Of a stretch of 64,000 nucleotides of DNA, positions 41,759 through 52,329 are shown in pieces. Origin of the DNA: Paralithodes platypus (lineage: Eukaryota; Arthropoda; Malacostraca; Decapoda; Lithodidae). Under the pieces are notes generated by a model. That model was given only the letters and a program-made list of their open reading frames with translations. It searched no databases and was not told the origin of the DNA. Both the position numbers and the translations under genes were made by a program. Numbering within the stretch: the first letter of the stretch is position 1; every line of letters starts with the position of its first letter. The stretch covers positions 690,052-754,051 of the forward strand of contig JAVRFV010002373.1 of NCBI GenBank assembly GCA_032716605.1. The letters run 5' to 3'.

Positions 41759-42647
41759 TTAGTAGTAGACATAAGCTTGGTGCTCCCTTCTCGCAGCTGT
41801 CCGGTTCAGGTGTTCCTTCAGGCTACGTCTGAAGGAATACAGTGTTCTCTTTTCACGGACTGACTGGGGTAGGTCGTTCCAGTCTTTGATGGCGGTGAAG
41901 AAGAATGTTTGCTTACCCTGTCCTTGGATTCTCGGGACCTTAAAATTAAACATCCTGTTTCTTGTATTATGTCCACTCCTCTCATTTGCTTTAACAAAAT
42001 AATTCTTTAGATACTCTGGAGCTCTGTCATAGAAGATTTTGAAGGCATTAGTGAGCCTGATTTGTTTGGCCCTGTCAGAGACATTGAGCATACCTAGTGA
42101 CTGAAGTTGTTCCTGGCCAACATGTGATCTGGGTCCTAGGTTCAGCATGAACCTAACCATTTTATTTTGAGTGACCTGAAGTTTGTGCTGTGCTGATTTA
42201 GATGATGCAGAGTACCAGAATGACACAGAATAGTCAAAATGACATTGAACAAGCGCTTGGCAGAGGGTCTTTTTGGTCGCCGCGGGCAAGCATCCCACCT
42301 GTCTATACAGGTATTTTTATACGTGCTCTACACTTACTCAGGATAGATTCCAAAATTGTTTCACCTGACAAACTCGCGTCCAGTTTTAGTCCGAGATATT
42401 TAACTTGTGACACTGTTGTTATAGGAATATCATTACAGTTGACCGAGAAGCCCACAATGTCTTTCAGTTTGCGTTTTGTTCCACATAAGATGGCTTCCGT
42501 CTTGCCCAGGTGAAGAGATAGTCTATTGTCCACTAGCCATTCACTACATGATTCTAGTTCTTTGGAAAGTGAAGCGGCAATACTTATTGGGTCTTTTCCT
42601 GTAACCAGAAGCACGCTGTCGTCTGCATACAGTAATAATTTACATGA
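41759..42647 (-). pseudogene. LINE-F RT active site to C-terminal domain
   Basis: Minus-strand frames begin with the catalytic YADDS segment next to the LINE-A insertion (about 42635). They continue VKYLGLKLDASLSG (thumb), then, after a frameshift near 42300, LPAATKKTLCQALVQCHFDY and the C-terminal NKMVRFMLNLGPRSH and IKDWNDLPQSVRE segments, ending near 41759. The order is standard for the CR1 group. Confidence 0.8.
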
Positions 42648-44849
42648 TTATATTACGATATAATATTACGATAGGGCAGACATAATAATAATTACGATAA
42701 TATTACGATAGGGCAGACTGGGAGGGTCTTCAAGGTTTCTTTATTGATATTCCCTGGACCTCTTTCTTTTCTAATGATGCACACTCCACCTTGAGCCACA
42801 TACAAGATTTTGTAAAAATTGGAATGGAAACTTTTATTCCTCATCAAAAGTACAGTAAAAGATCTAATTCACCTAAATGGTTTGACCATAATTGTGCTAG
42901 AGTAACTGAACAAAAGCAATAGCCTACAATGCCACAAGATCAAAACACATGAAGCCTTTAATTACTTTAGAAACATCAGAAATCATGCCAAAACTGTATT
43001 AAACCTAACTAAAACTTTCTCCATAAGCAGGCAAATAAACTTCTAAATAATCCAAATGATAACAAATATTTTGGTCTACTCTTAACTCATTCAATCCAAC
43101 TTCACTACTGCTTCATCCATTCCACCATTAAAATCTCCGACTGGCAATCTTGTAAGTGACCCACGAGGTAAAGCTAACCTTCTTGCAGATATTTTCTCCC
43201 CAACTCAACCTTAGATGACATAAATCAAGATGTCCCTGTACTTAATTTTAATTCACCCTGAAAATTCCCTCACTTAAGATCCACACCAGACATGTCAAAA
43301 CTATTTTGCAGAATCTCTCAGTAGATAAGCTCCTGGTCCAGATGAAATTCCTCCAATAGTACTAGATTGCCCCTTGGTGCTCGCTCCTGTATTGGCATTT
43401 TTTTTCCGTCTGTGTACTCATACCTCATGCTTCCCAGTACCCTGGAAAGAAGCAAACATCCATCCAGTTCCTAAAAAAGGTGCCTCTTCAGATCCATCAA
43501 ACTACAGACCAATAGCTATAACTTCCACTCTTGGCAAAGTTTTTGAAATTATATTAATCACATAATTAAGCATCTGGAATAATAAATTAATCAGTGATAG
43601 GCAATATGGTTTTTCTGTCGATCAACTGCAGACATTCTTTGCCTTCCTTACGCATCAAATCAACCAAGCTACAGACCACATGGTGAAACACATACAATAG
43701 CACTGGATATATCAAAGGCATTTGATAGAGTCTGGCATCAATCCTTATTGTCGAAGATGTCACACTACGGCCTTGCATCATTAGTTCCACTAATTTCTTC
43801 TTATCTTCATACAGAAAAACGTGTAATGGTAGATGGCCTTTATTCTCAATTCACTCAATAAATGCTGGTGTTCCCCAGGGATCAGTTTTGGCCCCACCTG
43901 TTCCTCATTCATATCAATGATCTCATATCTACCACTCATAATCCAATACATTCCTACGCAGATGACTCAACACTCCACAGTTTCCTCACATTTACCAATT
44001 CTTTCACCCAACCCGATCTTATAAATTCAAAAAATAAACACTGCAATTTCTCTGAACCAGGACCTTTCTAGAATTAATGAGTGGGACAAGAGAATCTAGT
44101 TTCCTTTAATGCACAGAAAACCAGTACATTCAATTTTCTAACCGACAGAATCTCACTGACTCCCATATATTTTTTAATGATGTAAATATTCCCACTTCCC
44201 CTAGTATTGACATTCTCGGTGTAACATTAACTACTAACTTGAGCTGGACACATTATGTTAGAAGCATTGCTAAGAATGCCTCTAAAAAACTGGGACTCCT
44301 GTACAGAGTTCGAGAATTCTTCACTGACGAGCAGTTGGGCGTAATATAAAAGTCATGTGCGCTCTCAGATGGATTACTGTTCACCTCTGTGGGTGGAAGT
44401 GGAGTGGTTGCATTGAGGCAGTTGGACAAAATTCAAAATAAAGCTATTAGATTAATCAATAACCCTGCAATCACACAGGACCTTCCTACATTAGCCATAC
44501 GAAGAAACGTTTGCATCCCTTGCATTATTCTACAGATATTTTCACAGCAATTGTTCCGAGGAACTTGCTTCAATTGTGCCGCCTCTCCACATCTTTCCCC
44601 GTAGAACTAGGCAGCTGAGAGCGCCCATGAATTTACTTTCTCCTCCACAATGCACTTCTGCCTATCAGAATTCATTTATCCCCAGAGCTACTACTCGTTG
44701 GAATTCACTTCCCTCGAATTGCTTTCCACAAACTTACAATCAACAAATGTTTAAATCCAGTTGTTACAAACATTTTATGAATGGAGGATGCCTTTAGGCA
44801 CATGGACCTTTTTGTTTTATCTGTGTTTTTCCTTCCTCCATTCATTGTC

Positions 44850-44881
<32 letters not shown>
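42648..44881 (+). mobile_element. LINE-A copy 3, 5'-truncated, nested in LINE-F
   Basis: Plus-strand copy ending in a poly-A run (about 44853-44881). It is flanked by ATGA (42644-42647 and 44882-44885). Coding pieces with many small indels match LINE-A copy 2: CTHTSCFPVPWKEANIHP, TSTLGKVFEIIL, HSYADDSTLHS, GVVALRQLDKIQNKAI. It interrupts LINE-F just upstream of its RT active-site YADD codons. The first about 65 bp contains a duplicated ATTACGATAGGGCAGAC filler. Confidence 0.9.
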
Positions 44882-44884
<3 letters not shown>

Positions 44885-44885
44885 A

Positions 44886-45569
44886 GACGCTCATTTCCAT
44901 GTCGTTCACATAGCAGAGAAAGAGTAAGGGACCAAGGATGCTTCCCTGTGGGACCCCACAGTTAATTGGCATAGGATCAGATATATTATCATCAATTTTG
45001 ACTCTTTGGGTTCTACCACTAAGATAAGATTTAAACCAGTTCACAGACCCTATGCCCATTGCTTGTAGTTTATTACATAGGATATCATGGTCTACTGTGT
45101 CAAACGCTTTTTGTAGATCAAGAAGAACAATACCGGTGTAGTTGCCTTTAGACATTTCTTTACGAATGTGATCCGTTAAGTGGATGAGACAGGAGTCTGT
45201 CGAGTACATGCATCTGAAACCTGATTGAAACTTATAGAATAGATCATTTTGTTTGAGGTAGTGTTCAATTTGGGTGTATACCGCTCTTTCAAGGATTTTA
45301 GATACAATACATAATATGCTAACTGGTCTGTAGTTACCAACTTCTAGTGTATTTCCTTTCTTGAATAGAGGGGTTACAATAGCTTCCTTCAGTTCAGCAG
45401 GTACAGTGTTGGTGTTAATTGACAAGTTGATGATGTGGGTTAGGGGGCCTGCTATACCAATGGCTCCATCTCGTAGAAATTTGGCAGGAATTTTGTCTGG
45501 TCCTGTGCTTTTATGTACATTTAGGTTAGACAGCTCGTCAAAAGTGTATTTTGGTGTAACATTTTGCAA
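44886..45569 (-). pseudogene. LINE-F reverse transcriptase, N-terminal part
   Basis: Minus-strand frame containing HKSTGPDKIPAKFL, VGNYRPVSILCIVSKILE, YSTDSCLIHLTDHI, LLDLQKAFDTVDHDIL (catalytic Asp) and NCGVPQGSILGPLLF. It ends in CYVNDMEMSVS at the LINE-A insertion. Continuation after the insert restores the YADD motif. RT of the CR1/L2 type, confidently identified by these motifs. Confidence 0.9.
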
Positions 45570-45639
45570 TCCAAATGTGTTCGGGTGTATGTCTTTATCT
45601 CTGTAGAAATTTCGAAAGGTGGCCGTTGTTGTCGTGTAT

Positions 45640-46257
45640 TTATTGAGAGGTTGAGGTAGGTTCTGTGCAATTGTGTTTTGCTATGGAGGTGAAGAAGGAG
45701 TTGAAGTAGGTTGAAATTTGTCGTTTATCGTGGCAAACCTGATCATTAATGGTGAGAGCAATATTAGTGTTAGACAAATCCCTTGTCTTGTTGCTGTAGT
45801 CTGTTGTTTTTAGGTGCCTCCATAGTTTCTTTGGGTTATTCTGATATTCCTCTGCCTTATTGTGAAAATAATTAGTTTTCGCTGATTTTATTTTCCTACT
45901 TAGTTTATTCCTGGCCCTGTTGAACTCATGTTTCAGACCTTGATCCTGTCTATGTTTCGCTAGCCTTTTTAACAGATTGTCTCTGTGTTCCAGATGGTGT
46001 AGTATGTCATTGTTGATCCATGGGTCTGACCTTGCTTTAATTCGTATGTCTTTCAGAGGAGCTATTTCGTCTAGAATGTTTGTGATGATGGTTCTGAAGC
46101 CAACCCATGCGTCATTAACGTTTGTACTTCCAAACACTGGAGACCAGTCTGTATTCCATAAAATGTCCAGAAATGTTTCTTTATTGTAGTTTCTGAGTGA
46201 CCTTGTTTTGATAACCTTGTGATTCTCTAGGGTAATTTTTTTGTTTTTTGTGTGCAA
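45640..46257 (-). pseudogene. LINE-F endonuclease-RT linker
   Basis: A 205-codon minus-strand frame with DAWVGFRTIITNILDEIAP, RSDPWINNDIL and KLWRHLKTTDYSN, the standard linker between endonuclease and RT. It is offset from the upstream endonuclease frame by an indel in A-rich runs (about 46232-46246), and from the RT frame by another indel near 45600-45680. Confidence 0.8.
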
Positions 46258-48734
46258 TATGTGACGAAGTGATCACTTATCCCAGTCTGTATAACCCCTG
46301 ATTGGGATATTTTGTCCTCTCTGTTACAGTTTATGTGGTCTATTATTGTGGCAGTGTTCTCAGAGATACGTGTGGGGGTTGTGATGAGTTGTTTGTGATT
46401 GTGCATTGTCAGTATATGCCTATCATTTCGTTGTTTGTAACACAGGTTAAAATCCCCTAGTATAATGGATTCATTCCGAGGGTCTAGCGATGACAAAGTT
46501 CGTTCAAATTTGGTCAAGAATTGTGTGTCGTTTGGTGGCCTATAGCATACCCCAATTGTGGTGGGTCTTGTCCTCGGCAGGTGTAGATCGATCCACAGAA
46601 CTTCGTGATTTTCTACATGGAGGTCGGTCCTAGTTGTGTGTGTGAGGTTGTTTTTTACATACAGACATACTCCTCCCCCATGCCTATTGTGATCATTCCT
46701 AACCATATTGAAACCTTGAATGTTTATTTCACCATCGTTTATACTTGAATCCAGCCAGGTTTCTGTGATTGCAATTATTGAAGCTTTGGCCTTATTAGCT
46801 AACAAGTTAATTTCTGACAATTTATGGTACAATGATCTGGCGTTAATGTGGATAAGATGGAGCCCTTTGTTGGTGAACACTCTGTATTCATCTTTGATTT
46901 TGAATGTGTCCTGGCTGGATTCTGAGTTGTTAATGCTAATTGGTTCATTTACATTAATATTCGGTAATGAATGCAAGGCACACATGTTGCATAGGAATTC
47001 CCGTTCTTCACTGTTGGTCTTCTTAGAGATGCACTTCATGTGAGCTACAGTTTTACACTTAACACAGTTTAGGATCCTTTGTTTTCTTGTTATGAGTGAT
47101 TCACATATTTCACAAATGATTTTAGGACCTTTAACTCCTAAGTGTCGGCGCGCAACATAAGTCGAGTATAATAAATCTGGACTATCTGGCGGTGCTCGAC
47201 ATAGGTCGTGTGGCAATTTCAGCACGTAATGTTGCTGAGAGAGAGAGACAAGTGGTGGCAGGAGAGTAGCGAGCATATGACTGCTCCAGACCACCGCGGC
47301 GAACCTACTGACACGAATCCCACCTCCTCCCTCCCTCTCTCACTCGCTATATACGGAATTGTATGGGGAAAGTGCCGAATTACATGCTTTTTGCACTCGC
47401 GTTGCGCGGTTGTTGCAAGAAAACTAGCCATCATAAAAGGATCGTTATGGTGTCATTGGAAAGCTCTGTTTATGCCCTTTCAGGGATAGATACTTGTTTT
47501 ACGCTCTGGGTCTTATTTAGGCATGAAAATGATCACGTAAACAGCCCTATTTTGGCTAAAAACACCCCGCTGGGCGGTACATATAAATAAACCGCTAGCC
47601 CGCTAATCTAGTGTTAATAGCTACTTCCCTACATTTATCGCATTCCACTTCTTTCCTGCTAGTAACGTAAGTACATCGATCGTGTACTGTTTCATTACAT
47701 CTACTACATTGTGACGTTGTACTCCTTTTGTTGAATCCAATATCGCACACTATACATATTTTCCTGTTACTGTTCATCGTACGTCTGGCGGTGTGGTGAT
47801 CAGCTGTGCGCCGTGAGCGGCTGATGGTGTGTGAGCGCGTGAGATGGGGACAGGTTGTGGCTCCCCCTTGCCCCCCTCCCACCCCTACCTGTATTTGTTG
47901 TTGGATGTCCTTGTTCTTGGCCGTTGTTGCTGCTTTATTGTTGATGTTGTTGCGACTGATCCCTTCTTTTTTAGCTGTTCTGGTTGCATGTTGAGCTACC
48001 TGGGTTGCCGATAGTGTTGGGTTGTGTTGTAGTAGGTTTGGTTGATTTGTTGTACAGCGGCGTTGTGTTGTTGGGGGTGGGTGGTTTCTCTTGTTGTCTT
48101 TCTTGTTCGTTGCTGTTACTTCATTGTCGATGTGTTTGCTAGAGCTTCCTGCTTGTTTGGGTGTTCTGGTTGCATGTTGTGTTACTTGGGTCACCGATAT
48201 CTGTGGTAGTGATGATACAGTTGAGGGTAATGTTGAGTAGGTAGAGTGTTGGCACTGTGCTGACGGTTGCCCTGCGGTCTTGGTTGTGAGTTGGAGCGTG
48301 ACGGGAGACTTGGGTGCCTGCTGGCCCAGTTTGTTATAACGAATTTTACTGCTAGGGACTGTTGAAATGTTGGTGTCTGCCTTACTTGTTTGGTGGTGAG
48401 GTTTCTTCAACGTTGAACTAGGGCCGGGGTTGGTCTCTACATCTCCGCAGCTAATTAGAGTGTAGCACAATAGGTGTTGTAGCGAGGTTGTGCCAGAGTA
48501 CTTGCCAAGCCGTGGCATCTTCCCGATATATGAAATAGACCAGGCAGGAATGGTGACAGAAATTTCACTCGTATGTGATTTCTGTGTGACGAGGTCCCTC
48601 AATACTTGTTTAGTGTTGACCTGGTACACTACCGGTCCCCTCTGCACCTGTATATCAGCACAGCCCCTCTGGATGTTGAGAAGGATGATACATAGAGAGA
48701 GGGCTACGCCCGCACCCTTCATCCCTCCCGCCAT
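46227..48734 (-). CDS. LINE-F ORF: signal-like segment, 2A, two PHD fingers, endonuclease
   Basis: From the ATG at 48734 the frame is continuous to 46227 if the MITE (47135-47613 plus one TTAA) is removed, about 675 codons. Residues 9-20 (GVALSLCIILLN) form a signal-peptide-like hydrophobic core with a likely cleavage site after GCA. Residues 87-105 are a 2A motif ending DVETNPGP. A Ser/Thr/Gln-rich linker follows, then PHD-like finger 1 (CIVCDIGF...CSRCNETVHDRC...CDKC). After the MITE comes finger 2 (CEICESL...CVKCKTVAHMKC...CNMC). The APE endonuclease has HINARSLYHK, IIAITETWLDS, GGGVCLYVKN, ILGDFNLCY and GISDHFV. The 2A should release the N-terminal ~104 residues from the enzyme part. Confidence 0.85.
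47135..47613. mobile_element. MITE PB2 copy 2 inside LINE-F (TTAA TSD)
   Basis: Flanked by TTAA at 47131-47134 and 47614-47617. It is homologous to 19462-19935. Shared blocks are GTGTCATTGGAAAGCTCT and GTTGCAAGA-AACT, with similar CTCTCTCTC tracts. Collapsing one TTAA restores the LINE-F frame between the two PHD fingers, fixing the boundaries exactly. Confidence 0.9.
48420..48476 (-). other. 2A ribosome-skipping motif
   Basis: Codons 87-105 of the LINE-F ORF encode a 2A peptide with a Leu/Cys-rich lead-in and the invariant D-V-E-T-N-P-G-P. In 2A peptides the ribosome fails to form the Gly-Pro bond, here between codons at 48425-48423 and 48422-48420. Confidence 0.88.
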
Positions 48735-48738
48735 CTTG
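48727..48738 (-). promoter_or_regulatory. TISU/YY1-like start element
   Basis: CAAGATGGCGGG matches SAASATGGCGGC at 11 of 12 positions and surrounds the ATG, only 12 nt from the element's 5' end. TISU elements combine YY1-type promoter activity with scanning-free initiation on very short leaders. Confidence 0.65.
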
Positions 48739-50171
48739 TCTGTCCCAATCTAGTCCTCTTCCTGAAGGGGGGAACCCGACCTGGTCGTCTCTAAGTACTG
48801 CACTATCCTTGTAATCCCTTGAAAGGAACAAGACAGGAATCCTTATTCACTTGGTCTGGGCACAGCATCGAAGGCCAGGAAGGTGGGGCCCAAAGTGGGT
48901 TGCACAAGCTAGTCCTCTTCCTGAAGGGGGGAACCCGACCTGGTCGTCTCCGATCACTGCACACAGCTTCAAGTGTGAACACCAGCTATTCTGGCTGCTT
49001 TTGTCTCTGGAACCACAAGACTAATACAGTAAATAGAGGCCAGTGAAGGTGGGGCCCAAAGTGAGTTGCACAATCTAGTCCTCTTCCTGAAGGGGGGAAC
49101 CCAACCTGGTCGTCTCTAAGTACCGCACTATCCTTGTAATCCCTTGAAAGGAACAAGACAGGAATCCATATTCACTTGGTCTGGGCACAGCATCGAAGGC
49201 CAGGAAGGTGGGGCCCAAAGTGGGTTGCACAAGCTAGTCCTCTTCCTGAAGGGGGGAACCCGACCTGGTCGTCTCCGATCACTGCACACAGCTTCAAGTG
49301 TGAACACCAGCTATTCTGGCTGCTTTTACCCAGATAAAGAGATACCAAAGGCAAGCTTAGTTACTGATGTCCAGACTGGCTGAGTACTTGTGAATATTCT
49401 TGCCCAGACTTAAGGCGCCCGGCTTGAGAGGATCAAAGGCGCTGGGATGGTGTCTGCGCGTGGTGATTAGGTCCTTGTAGTCCTGGGAGTGGTGCGCCTG
49501 GACTTTTGGCTGGCCCTTGTAGATGTAGCTGGAGGAAGATTCCTCTGGGCAGATCTGTACACATTATGGGGTGATGGCTTCCTGGTGGGAGAGGAAGCGG
49601 ATGAGTTTCTTACAATGGATGATGACTTATTCTGAGGGTTAAGACTTATTGTTGGCTGGAAGGATAGGCAAGTTTTGGTTTATGAGTGACTTTAACCCGG
49701 GACAATGGTTTAGATTGAATGGATGCAAGAGCTTTAGGTTCCTTGATAGGGGATAATTATGAAAGGCAATCTGGGGAAGAGAGGTTTTGGTTCTGAAAGA
49801 GATTTAGGTTCTTTGATAGGGGATATGAAAGGTAATTTAGGAAGCAAGCTGGTACCACCTGTGGTTGTGTAGCTAGGTTGAGGAGTTACTGGGCTGGCTG
49901 ATGGGGGTTTGTAATGGTTACCCCTGCGATGGGCATTTTCTTTGGCTGTGGTGGTTAAAGAAAATGACTTGCCGTGGGTGACTGGTGTGGTCCACTCGGG
50001 ACGGACGTGTCCCACTTGTTCCACCGTTATCTTGGCGATACGGGCAGGGGCAGGGTTGTCGTGGGTCTGGATGGCAGGAGGAAGGCTGTCCGAAGGCTTA
50101 GTTGGCTCTGTCACATGGCTGTGACAAGCTGGAAATGCGGTAAAACCGTTCCTAGACTGCATTTCAGGGGC

Positions 50172-50876
50172 TAAGAGAATGGAGAAGTGGAATGGATAGG
50201 AAAAAGACCTTAGATATGTACAGGAAGAAGTCAAAGCCGAAGAGAGAAGAGTGGTATGATGGGGGTTTAGGAGGCAAAATTCTGTTCAAGATAAGAGCTG
50301 GGGCATGGGAATTAAACACGAGAACATGGAGGTGGAACGGAGGTGCAAAGGAATGTATGAACTGCTGGGTAGGAGGAGAGAGGGTGGAAGAGACAGTGGA
50401 GCATGTAATAACAGAATGTGAAGCATACAAGAGAGAGCGGGAGGGGCTAGAAACGAGGATGAGGAGATGTGTGGGAGCAGAGGGATGGGAGGAAGTGAAA
50501 ACCAGGGAGGACAGAGGAATGGCATGGTTATGTGGGCTGGAAGGACTAGAAGAAGGAAGAGTGAAGGAAAGAATGATGATACTGAAGAAATTCCTGAAAG
50601 AAGTATGGATTAGGAGAGAGAAAGGGGAGAGGGAGGGTAGAGGGGAGGGAGGGGGAGAGGAATAAGTACTTGTAGTAGATATTCACCTTAAGCTTTTTTT
50701 CAAACTATACTCCTACTGTCATTCTTATACTATCATATTCTAACTGTCCTTATCTCACATATTCAAACTTTCTCTAATGGGGGAATGCTGGTTACCAGGC
50801 GCACTGATGGGTCTGAAGGCTAGCCTCCTCGCAGTGACCCCATCAAACAAGAAGAAGAAGAAGAAGAAGAAGGGTC
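50172..50876 (+). pseudogene. LINE-E copy 1, second part and 3' end
   Basis: Resumes the frame broken at 26613 and runs EWYDGGLGGKILFKIRAG, then the zinc-binding CMNCWVGGERVEETVEHVITEC (C-x2-C...H-x4-C) and an acidic/basic tail ending GGGEE at 50665. A 3' UTR follows, with GGTTACCAGGCGCACTGATG and a terminal AAG microsatellite (about 50849-50873). Together with 26158-26613 it is the C-terminal part of one LINE. Confidence 0.8.
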
Positions 50877-50877
50877 C

Positions 50878-51935
50878 AAGAGGACGAGGAATGGACACTG
50901 GAAGGAAACACAATGAAGAAGACGAGAGAATATAAATACCTGGGGGTTACAATAACAGAGAAAGGGTTTGACAAGGCAAAAAGCAAAAAGATTGGTCAAA
51001 TGCAACAATGGCATGGGAGATTATGGAGCGCGACAAGATTAAGAGCGAATAGCTATGAAATAGTGCGAGGGGTATGGAAAGGACTAGGAGTACCTGCGAT
51101 TATGTACGGCATGGAGGCGGTGGAAACGACGGAGGCAGAAACGAACAAACTAGAAACGGTACAAAATAAAATTGGAAGGACGGGATTGGGGGCAAATAAA
51201 TACGTAGCACAAGAAGCAATCCGAGGAGAAATGGGGTGGAGTACGTTTGGAGAAAGGATAGGAAAAGCTAAAGGGAAGTACAAAGTGAGGCTAGAGGGGA
51301 TGGAGGAAAGTAGGTGGCCAAAGAAGGTATACAGATGGGCGAGCGAGGGAAGTAAATGGAACAGAGAGTGCATAAGAAGGTTGGGAAGGATAAATATAAT
51401 ACAGGACCATGTGGGAGGGGAATTCAGAAAGCGAAGTGGAAGGGATGAGTGGGCGATACTGGAAAACGGGAGAGGGTGTATCAGAGAGATAGAGAAAGGG
51501 ATAAAAGAGGAGGGAAGAAAGAAATGGAGGGAAGGGGTAGAAAACAAAGCCACGCTGTCATACTACAGAGGGAAAGAAAAACCAGCTAGAGAACTCTTCT
51601 ATGATGGGGGATGGGGATCTAAATTGCTGTTTAAAGCAAGGACAGGATCCTTAGAGACAAATGAAAGAACAAGGAGATGGAACGGGCTACGACCGCAATG
51701 TACGCAATGCGAACTAGGAGGAGACCCAATAGTCGAGGACATAGAACACATAGTAACAGAGTGTACAAAATATGATATGATGAGGAGAGAATAGAGTTGG
51801 AGAGATACATGAGAAACAGAGTTGGGGAACTTAGGTGGGAGGAATTAAAGCAGGAAGAAGATAGAGGGGTAGGGGCACTGCTGGGACTAACGCAGGATAT
51901 GGAAAATTGGTACATAAATAACTTGTAATTGTTAT
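50878..51935 (+). pseudogene. LINE-E copy 2, C-terminal domain
   Basis: Plus-strand frame TREYKYLGVTITEKGF (RT thumb), YEIVRGVWKGLGVPAIMYG, RGEMGWSTFGERI, ELFYDGGWGSKLLFKARTG, and the zinc-binding CTQCELGG...HIVTEC. A one-base shift near 51780-51795 moves the end of the protein (ELRWEELKQEEDRG, ending at about 51928) into another frame. It begins abruptly after the AAG tail of copy 1, giving a head-to-tail arrangement. Confidence 0.8.
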
Positions 51936-51992
51936 GTTCTCTCCACCAACCAACTTTACTCCTAAACTCGATTAATGAAATTAACAAACATA

Positions 51993-52068
51993 TGTGGCAG
52001 TCCGGGGATTCGAACTCGGGATGGTCACACCGAAAATCAACACACTTATGCATTGCGCCACGAAAACA
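51993..52068 (-). other. tRNA-like sequence / SINE head
   Basis: The minus strand has TGGCGCAATGCATAAG (A-box-like) and GAGTTCGAATCCCC (a near-perfect B box), with 75-bp spacing typical of tRNA. The ends (CGTGGC...GCCACA) are partly complementary. It could be a tRNA-derived SINE head or a tRNA pseudogene. No convincing anticodon stem. Confidence 0.5.
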
Positions 52069-52191
52069 GAGATTCACCTTTAATAATTTGTAATATCCCC
52101 CTTCGACATGATCACACTTACCCACTTAGCATGCATAATTCACACCTTCGGTAATGGCCAAAAAGTAGCAACAGTTAAATTTACTTTCTTT

Positions 52192-52266
52192 TGCCAGTGC
52201 GTGGGATCAAACTACCAACCTCTTGGGCTTGAGCCCAACATGTTATTCAAAAGAGAGCTAGCTAAC
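52192..52266 (-). other. Second tRNA-like sequence
   Basis: The minus strand has GTTAGCTAGCTCTC (A-box-like) and GGTAGTTTGATCCC (B-box-like), about 75 bp long, with a GGGCTCAAGCCC hairpin between. Acceptor pairing is poor, so it is probably a SINE head or pseudogene. Confidence 0.4.
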
Positions 52267-52329
52267 TCGTTAGAGATTAAACGGGGGTATATATACAGTA
52301 TATATCGGATATTATTCCTTCTCTCACCA

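Larger units (their letters stand above)
41425..48746 (-). mobile_element. LINE-F, full-length CR1-like LINE with 2A peptide
   Basis: The 5' end is at 48746 (GGGACAGACAAGATGG on the minus strand). The 3' end is an ATT-type microsatellite at about 41425-41455. It is inserted in the middle 325-bp unit of the gypsy 5' LTR, with only AAT or CAAT repeated at the flanks. Net length is about 4.6 kb after removing the nested LINE-A (42648-44881) and MITE PB2 (47135-47613). Order: signal-peptide-like segment, 2A motif, two PHD fingers, endonuclease, RT, C-terminal domain. Short 3' repeats and absence of a clear target duplication fit the CR1/L2 group. Confidence 0.88.
26614..50166 (-). mobile_element. 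Long-LTR Ty3/gypsy retrotransposon, nested host
   Basis: A 23.6-kb span on the minus strand. The ends are TG (26614) and CA (50166), flanked by the 5-bp duplication GGGGC (26609-26613 and 50167-50171). Removing it restores the LINE-E frame. LTRs lie at the left (3' LTR, 26614-29441) and right (5' LTR, 39693-50166). A tRNA-Leu-type primer binding site sits beside the 5' LTR. Gag, pol and a proline-rich region follow. A second LTR element (29983-34661) and LINE-F (about 41425-48746) are nested inside. I do not see a good polypurine tract next to the 3' LTR. Confidence 0.9.
39693..50166 (-). repeat. 5' LTR of the gypsy element, split by LINE-F
   Basis: LTR sequence occupies 39693-41424 and 48747-50166. 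It is about 3.15 kb without the insert, about 325 bp longer than the 3' LTR because it has one extra tandem unit. The TATATAAG (40451-40458) and AATAAA (39833-39838) signals are conserved. Confidence 0.88.

Noticed and set aside
51993..52068. Functional tRNA gene
   Set aside because: A good B box, but the acceptor stem pairs poorly and no anticodon arm is convincing. SINE head or pseudogene is likelier.
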